This document shows, one piece after another, positions 22,638 through 27,037 of a stretch of 27,037 bases of DNA. Source of the DNA: JBLMYQ01 sp050258375. Lineage in GTDB: Bacteria > Bacillota > Clostridia > Acetivibrionales > UBA4821. The DNA lies in NCBI GenBank assembly GCA_050258375.1, contig JBLMYQ010000014.1, forward strand, positions 1 to 27,037, read 5' to 3'. How positions within the stretch are numbered: the stretch's first letter is position 1; every line of letters begins with the position of its first letter. The notes beneath the pieces are model-generated. The model was not told where the DNA came from. It ran no database searches and saw only the letters and a program-made list of their open reading frames with translations. Made by a program: the position numbers and the translations under genes.

Positions 22638-24061
22638 AACTTACACTCCAATCTAAATACAACAGTTGTATCAGCAGTCTTGGTTAATGTCTTTATATCG
22701 CATCTTGAAAATATCTTCTTTAGCTGTGTGCAGAATATTCCGAAATTCGTATAGTTATCTGAAGTTCCATCTATAATAAACAGTTTTTCAGCATTCATTT
22801 CCATCTTTTTAATTGTCATTTCCTTTGACATACTGGTCTGAATATAACCAAGCAAATCACTTATGTTTTTAGCATTTTCAGCGCCGTTTTGGCTTTCCTC
22901 ATCCCAAAGACCTGCAAGCTGACTATAATCAGAAGATATTGAATCATACACCTTTTTCTTTTCAGTATATATCCTTTCTACGTTTTCCTTCTGGGCTGAA
23001 ATTGAAAAATATTCATAGGTCCTATATGCTCCGGCAACTACCATGAATGTTGCCAATATAAAAACTCCATATGAAGCAATTTTGCCTATCTTATTTACTA
23101 AATCGGTTGAACCAATACTAATTCTGCCTTTTGTCCCATCTTTATAAGCAAGTGCAATGCTGTTATTGAACAGCGGTTCCTCTTTCCCTCCATATACCTT
23201 GATAATCTTACCCTCTACACCCATCAAGTAATTAAAGTATTCCGCCATTCCACTTATACAGAATATTCCTCCTGTATAACACACCTTGATACTTTTTGCA
23301 TTTTTAGAGTTTTCTCTGGCAAAGGTATTTATTCCGTTAATTATATTCTCGGCATATAGCCCCAACTTGGAAATTATAATGTCATATTTAGGATCTTCCT
23401 GATCCGCCAGCGTAAAATTCATAAAATCCTTAAATTTAATATTATCATCGACCTTATCTTTCAGCTCTTCAATAATGTCAACTATACCTTTTTTCATAAA
23501 GCTGGTCTTAAGAACCCTCTTCCTATCAAAGAACATCAATTCAATACTGCTGTAGCCAACATCTACTATCACTGAATTATCAGGAGCAATATCATTATAA
23601 GTAAAACATTCCATGTAATAGTTTACGTCTTCTATACCAAGCTCTCTGAAAAATGTATTTAAAGTATCTAACTCATCATCATTTATAACTGTAAGGAGTA
23701 CATCAAGGGAGTTATTAGTCTTCTTTTGTATTACGTGATTATCCTTATAATTTTCTCCAAGTATTTCACTGGTACCTATTTTCTCCTCTCTTTCAAACAG
23801 AAGAGCATTCCTTAAATCCTTGCCTCTTAATCTATCAATTTTTATACGTCTGGTTCTGTAATCTTTAATAAGAACATTAATCTTTGCAGCTTTAAGCTTG
23901 TTAATATTAATGAAACGCTTAAGTTGCTGTAGAATATGCTTAGAGTCATTTTCTACAACTTCAATTATATGGGTTTTAACCACTTTATCATTTTTTATAA
24001 CCGCAATCTTAATTGCGCCTTTTCCAATATCTAACCCTATTGTTCTTGGCAAAAATACCAT
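22634..24061 (-). CDS. pilM: PilM-PilN fusion protein of the type IV pilus
   Basis: A 475-residue protein joining two normally separate assembly proteins. Residues 1-315 are PilM, an actin-like cytoplasmic ATPase: phosphate-1 loop IGLDIGKGAIKIAVIK, phosphate-2 loop SVIVDVGYSSIELMFF and adenosine motif VCYTGGIFCISGMAEYF. A membrane segment follows (about 325-348, ASYGVFILATFMVVAGAY), then a coiled coil and a ferredoxin-like end (about 355-475) as in PilN. In most systems PilM binds a short N-terminal peptide of PilN; the fusion makes that contact permanent. Its partner PilO is encoded just upstream, four bases away. PilN is otherwise absent from the operon, which supports the reading as a fusion. 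Confidence 0.85.
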   Translation of the reverse strand: MVFLPRTIGLDIGKGAIKIAVIKNDKVVKTHIIEVVENDSKHILQQLKRFININKLKAAKINVLIKDYRTRRIKIDRLRGKDLRNALLFEREEKIGTSEILGENYKDNHVIQKKTNNSLDVLLTVINDDELDTLNTFFRELGIEDVNYYMECFTYNDIAPDNSVIVDVGYSSIELMFFDRKRVLKTSFMKKGIVDIIEELKDKVDDNIKFKDFMNFTLADQEDPKYDIIISKLGLYAENIINGINTFARENSKNAKSIKVCYTGGIFCISGMAEYFNYLMGVEGKIIKVYGGKEEPLFNNSIALAYKDGTKGRISIGSTDLVNKIGKIASYGVFILATFMVVAGAYRTYEYFSISAQKENVERIYTEKKKVYDSISSDYSQLAGLWDEESQNGAENAKNISDLLGYIQTSMSKEMTIKKMEMNAEKLFIIDGTSDNYTNFGIFCTQLKKIFSRCDIKTLTKTADTTVVFRLECKF

Positions 24062-24065
24062 TCCT

Positions 24066-24659
24066 TTAAAGAGATATTTCGATTACAGCCTTGCAATTGC
24101 TCATAGCCCCATCTATACTGGTAAACTTAAATCCTTCAATCGTAATCTTTTCTTTTGTATTAATTTGAATTTCCTTGATATAATCACAAAAACCCTTATA
24201 TGAACCTGCTGCTGTAATAATTAATTTATTTGCGTAATTATTCTGATTGCTGTTTTCTACAGATTTCCCAGTATTATCAAGCCCTTCAATATCAATCTTC
24301 TTTACAACCAGCCCTGCATTTTTCCCTGTTTGCTCCAGATACACAAGTATTGCAGGAATATCTGTTACATTTCCTCTTTGCTTATTTATCCCCAATAGCG
24401 CATTATTTGTTAATTTATCAGCATTTTTAACAAGCTCAGGCGCTTTTTGGCTGATTTCCGATATCTTAGTATCCATATTTATTACTTGCTGCATTTTTGA
24501 TTTGATATCATCCTTGGTTTGATTTAATGTCATTCTGTTAATAGGCATTTTTGAATAACCAAAGCTTGATTCTATCAGCAGCAAGCCTATAACTAAAAAT
24601 AAACAAATAATTATTTTTATAATTAAGCTCTTAACATTTTTACCAGAGCTAGCTCCCAT
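24066..24659 (-). CDS. pilO: Type IV pilus assembly protein PilO
   Basis: A 197-residue protein with a short cytoplasmic N-terminus, one membrane segment (about residues 12-33, LIIKIIICLFLVIGLLLIE), a coiled-coil region and a ferredoxin-like C-terminal domain with the PilO-type pattern LEQTGKNAGLVVKKIDI and AAGSYKGFCDYIKEI. It pairs with PilN in other systems and here would pair with the PilN half of the downstream fusion. The ATG at 24659 is favoured because GAGG lies 8 bases upstream. An earlier ATG at 24674 overlaps the pilB stop codon (ATGA) and contains that ribosome site. Confidence 0.82.
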   Translation of the reverse strand: MGASSGKNVKSLIIKIIICLFLVIGLLLIESSFGYSKMPINRMTLNQTKDDIKSKMQQVINMDTKISEISQKAPELVKNADKLTNNALLGINKQRGNVTDIPAILVYLEQTGKNAGLVVKKIDIEGLDNTGKSVENSNQNNYANKLIITAAGSYKGFCDYIKEIQINTKEKITIEGFKFTSIDGAMSNCKAVIEISL

Positions 24660-24670
24660 ATAATTCAACC

Positions 24671-26305
24671 TCATTCAGCAAAAATTGATTTCACCTCATC
24701 CAGTGAGGTTATTCCGCTTAAAACCTTTTGAAGTGCATGATGCTTGATACTATTAAATCCTATACTATTCAAATAAGCCTGTACTTCAGCAGATGATGCC
24801 TTATTTATAAGAAGCTTTTCAATTTTTTCATCATTTTCAAATAACTCACAAACCACTTCTCTTCCTAAATATCCATTATTACACTTATTACACCCACAGC
24901 TTTTATAAAGCTTGATGTTTTTGTCCATAGGCTTTTTTATAATACTTTGCATATACTCAAGCTCTTCACTGTTAGGAGAATATTCTATACGGCACGCAGT
25001 GCATAATTTCTTTATCAATTTCTGTGAAATAACCAAAAGAAGGCTGGCTGTGAAATTATACATATCAATACCCATTGAGTTTACCCTATCAATTGTCTGG
25101 ACTGCAGAATTTGTATGCAGTGTTGTTAAAACAAGATGTCCTGTCATACTAGCCTCTAAAGCAATAGATAAAGTTTCCTTATCCCTTATTTCTCCGACCA
25201 TGATTACATCAGGGTCTTGTCTTAGAACAGTCCTTAAGGTACTTGAAAATGTTATCCCAATAGTATCGTTTATACTTATTTGGTTCAGCCCTTCAATGGT
25301 CCTTTCTACAGGATTTTCCAAGGTAACCACATTAGAAAAAATCCTATTTAAGATATGCAAGGTGGTGTAAAGCGTTGTTGATTTTCCCATTCCTGTAGCA
25401 CCGGTTACAAAGATTATTCCATTTTTATGCCTGATATTGTTTTTTATAGTAAAAACCTGGTAATCATTGAATCCAAGCTCTAATAAGTCTTTTATCTGCT
25501 CATTCTTATTTAAAAGCCTTAAAACAACTTTTTCTCCATGAGCAATGGAAACAATAGAAACTCTTATGTCAAACAGGCTGCCGTCTTTGACCTTGAAATC
25601 AGAAATATTACCATCCTGCGGTCTTCTTTTTTCAGTTGTATTAAGGTTTGCAAGAATTTTAATCCTTGAAACTACCTCTTCATATTCCTCTTTTGGTATT
25701 CCAATTTTACTTAAAATCATTTGACCATCTATTCTATATCTGATTCTAATCCTGTTCTTAGTAACAGGTTCAATATGTATATCACTGCTATTCTTTTTAA
25801 TGCCTTCTTCAATAATAAAATCTACAAGCTGGGGAATATCTTTGCCAAAAGACACCTTCTCAATATAGTTGGAGTCTAAATATTTTTTAATTTGATTAAT
25901 AAAAGAAATGAAATACTCAGTAGAAAAGTTGTTTTTTGATGCAATTGAATCAATACTTGTTTTTAATTCGAAATTATTTATATCATCTATCGCTATTTTT
26001 AAGATTCCTTCGTTTAAGTCGAAGGGAACAAAATTGTGTTTAGTCATAAAATCTAGAGAGAATATATCAGATAATTCGCTAGACATTATCATTCCATCAA
26101 GGATAATATGTTTTTTATCTAAAAATTGTGACAACTGTATAAGAACCTGTTCCTGTTCAATGAAACCAAGCTTGCATATTATTTCGCCAATTTTAAATTC
26201 TTTGTGTTCACTTTGGTAAGAAAGAGCTTCTTCTATTTTTTCATCCGTAATTAGATTCTTTGAGAATAGAAACTCTCCAAACCTTTTTCTTAAGTTATTA
26301 TACAC
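24671..26305 (-). CDS. pilB: Type IV pilus extension ATPase PilB with MshEN domain
   Basis: A 544-residue hexameric ATPase powering pilus extension. Residues about 7-145 form an MshEN domain (RFGEFLFSKNLITDEKIEEA, then KIGEIICKLGFIEQEQVL), a possible cyclic-di-GMP site; the second motif has K for R. The catalytic part has Walker A GATGMGKSTT, an Asp-box region VVTLENPVER, Walker B DPDVIMVGEIRD, His box TGHLVLTTLHTNSA and a four-Cys zinc site (CTAC...CGCNKC). GTG at 26305 is preferred over ATG at 26362: GGGAG is 6 bases upstream, a promoter -10 box lies at 26367-26372, and MYNNLRKRFG then aligns with the start of the MshEN paralogue (MYSLQKKRGLG). It is the first gene of the operon. Confidence 0.9.
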   Translation of the reverse strand: MYNNLRKRFGEFLFSKNLITDEKIEEALSYQSEHKEFKIGEIICKLGFIEQEQVLIQLSQFLDKKHIILDGMIMSSELSDIFSLDFMTKHNFVPFDLNEGILKIAIDDINNFELKTSIDSIASKNNFSTEYFISFINQIKKYLDSNYIEKVSFGKDIPQLVDFIIEEGIKKNSSDIHIEPVTKNRIRIRYRIDGQMILSKIGIPKEEYEEVVSRIKILANLNTTEKRRPQDGNISDFKVKDGSLFDIRVSIVSIAHGEKVVLRLLNKNEQIKDLLELGFNDYQVFTIKNNIRHKNGIIFVTGATGMGKSTTLYTTLHILNRIFSNVVTLENPVERTIEGLNQISINDTIGITFSSTLRTVLRQDPDVIMVGEIRDKETLSIALEASMTGHLVLTTLHTNSAVQTIDRVNSMGIDMYNFTASLLLVISQKLIKKLCTACRIEYSPNSEELEYMQSIIKKPMDKNIKLYKSCGCNKCNNGYLGREVVCELFENDEKIEKLLINKASSAEVQAYLNSIGFNSIKHHALQKVLSGITSLDEVKSIFAE

Positions 26306-26366
26306 TTTTTTCTCCCGTTGCAGAAGTTTACATAATATCTGCGACAATACAATATTAATCATACCA

Positions 26367-26375
26367 ATTATACCA
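26367..26375 (-). promoter_or_regulatory. Extended -10 promoter of the pilus operon
   Basis: On the - strand TGGTATAAT (26375-26367) is an extended -10 box; the -35 region (about 26395-26390, TGTTTA) is weak. A start point near 26360 would leave about 55 bases of leader before the GTG at 26305. The remaining gap to 26648 holds no other gene. Confidence 0.45.
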
Positions 26376-26602
26376 TATATTATATAATTTAAACATATTT
26401 TTTTATTTCACCACAATTTATATCGAATTTTGTTTGAAAATGTAAAATATTTTTTCAACCCTCACCTCTAACTCCTCTCGCATATATAAATCCCTTCTAC
26501 CGGATGTATAATGTTTTTATGAAGAAACATCTTCCAAAAGCATTGTAAAAACAAGTTAGACTTGCTAAAGTAAATCTCAAGTAGTTTAAGACCCCTCTAT
26601 CT

Positions 26603-26617
26603 CCCCTTCAAAAGGGG
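26603..26617. repeat. Small hairpin before the DUF559 gene
   Basis: CCCCTT / AAGGGG with a CAA loop, inside a pyrimidine-rich stretch (CCCCTCTATCTCC). A similar pyrimidine-rich stretch occurs at about 26459-26480 (CCCTCACCTCTAACTCC). I recall comparable CT-rich hairpins beside DUF559 genes in other genomes, but cannot check this here. Confidence 0.4.
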
Positions 26618-26648
26618 ACGAAAAGTATACTATTGAAGGAGCCTGAGT

Positions 26649-27037
26649 ATGGATAATAAAGACTTAAAGAAAAGAGGATTAGTTGGAAATGGTTATATCT
26701 TGCCTTATAATCCAAAACTCACTGAAAGAGCAAAGGATTTTAGAAATAATATGACAATGGCAGAAAAGAAGCTATGGATTGAGTTTCTTAAAAATCACAA
26801 ATATAGATTTAGAGCACAAAAACAAATAGATAATTATATTGTAGACTTCTATTGTTCTAGCCATAAGTTGATTATTGAAATAGATGGAGAAACACATAAT
26901 AGTTTTGAAAGGCTTGAATATGATGAAGAACGTACAAAAGTATTTGAATCTTATGGTCTTAGGGTTGTCAGAGTTAAAAATCAAGATGTAATTTATAATT
27001 TTGAAGATGTTTGCAAAAAGATAAATGAGGCTTGTAT
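26649..27037 (+). CDS. DUF559 endonuclease-like protein, truncated by the window end
   Basis: An open frame of 129 codons that runs off the window. The layout matches DUF559 proteins (Vsr/restriction-endonuclease-like fold): an N-terminal ARAKDFRNNMTMAEKKLW-type helix (here ERAKDFRNNMT), FRAQKQIDNYIVDFYC, then KLIIEIDGETH with the acidic and His residues expected for the active site, and YGLRVVRVKN near the end. These proteins are usually 110-140 residues and mostly uncharacterised, so only the last few residues are missing. GAAGGAG (26635-26641) precedes the ATG. Confidence 0.82.
   Translation, partial: MDNKDLKKRGLVGNGYILPYNPKLTERAKDFRNNMTMAEKKLWIEFLKNHKYRFRAQKQIDNYIVDFYCSSHKLIIEIDGETHNSFERLEYDEERTKVFESYGLRVVRVKNQDVIYNFEDVCKKINEAC

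Noticed and set aside
24912..25370. 152-residue ORF on the + strand
   Set aside because: It is antisense to the catalytic core of pilB and is a composition shadow.

Overview
The window is AT-rich DNA in the style of a spore-forming, anaerobic, low-GC Gram-positive bacterium of the class Clostridia. This is inferred from the base composition, strong AGGAGG-type ribosome binding sites, a pro-sigma-K gene, WG-repeat and rubrerythrin-like proteins, and a Gram-positive type IV pilus locus without a secretin. No rRNA, tRNA, CRISPR array or complete insertion sequence is visible.

Layout. The first 4.7 kb is on the + strand: a 61-residue membrane protein, a UvsE-type UV-damage endonuclease whose reading frame runs 63 codons upstream of its first ATG, a ferritin-like protein behind a hairpin-rich leader, and a secreted WG-repeat protein with RsiV/PdaC-like and NTF2-like C-terminal domains. 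From 4.7 to 26.3 kb everything is on the - strand. First come a PilZ domain fused to an IstB/DnaC-type ATPase and a stand-alone PilZ protein that share a promoter, then a ZnuA-like metal-binding lipoprotein with a consensus promoter, and a small DedA / zinc-ribbon / membrane-protein operon. Next is an unknown membrane protein behind a structured, riboswitch-like leader RNA. A housekeeping and sporulation block follows (in transcription order: tRNA wobble-uridine methyltransferase TrmR, U32-family hydroxylation protein, class B penicillin-binding protein, pro-sigma-K). The last gene, on the + strand, is a DUF559 endonuclease-like gene cut by the window end.

The main system is a 12-kb type IV pilus operon (14.4-26.3 kb, transcribed right to left): PilB, PilO, a PilM-PilN fusion, a PilV-like minor pilin, two large paralogous pilins carrying an inserted beta-domain, a PilW-like and a PilX-like minor pilin, PilC, two tandem prepilins whose bodies are six-bladed Kelch-like propellers, a small membrane protein, and a protein made only of two MshEN domains. 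No PilT retraction ATPase or prepilin peptidase lies inside the window. The pilus is predicted to present adhesive or binding domains at the cell surface.

Cyclic di-GMP recurs in the window: two PilZ domains with intact RxxxR and NxSxxG motifs, the MshEN domain of PilB, and the tandem-MshEN protein. The most unusual items are the PilZ-IstB fusion, the orphan tandem MshEN protein, the Kelch pilins and the unidentified structured leader RNA. All function statements come from motif reading, with no database search.
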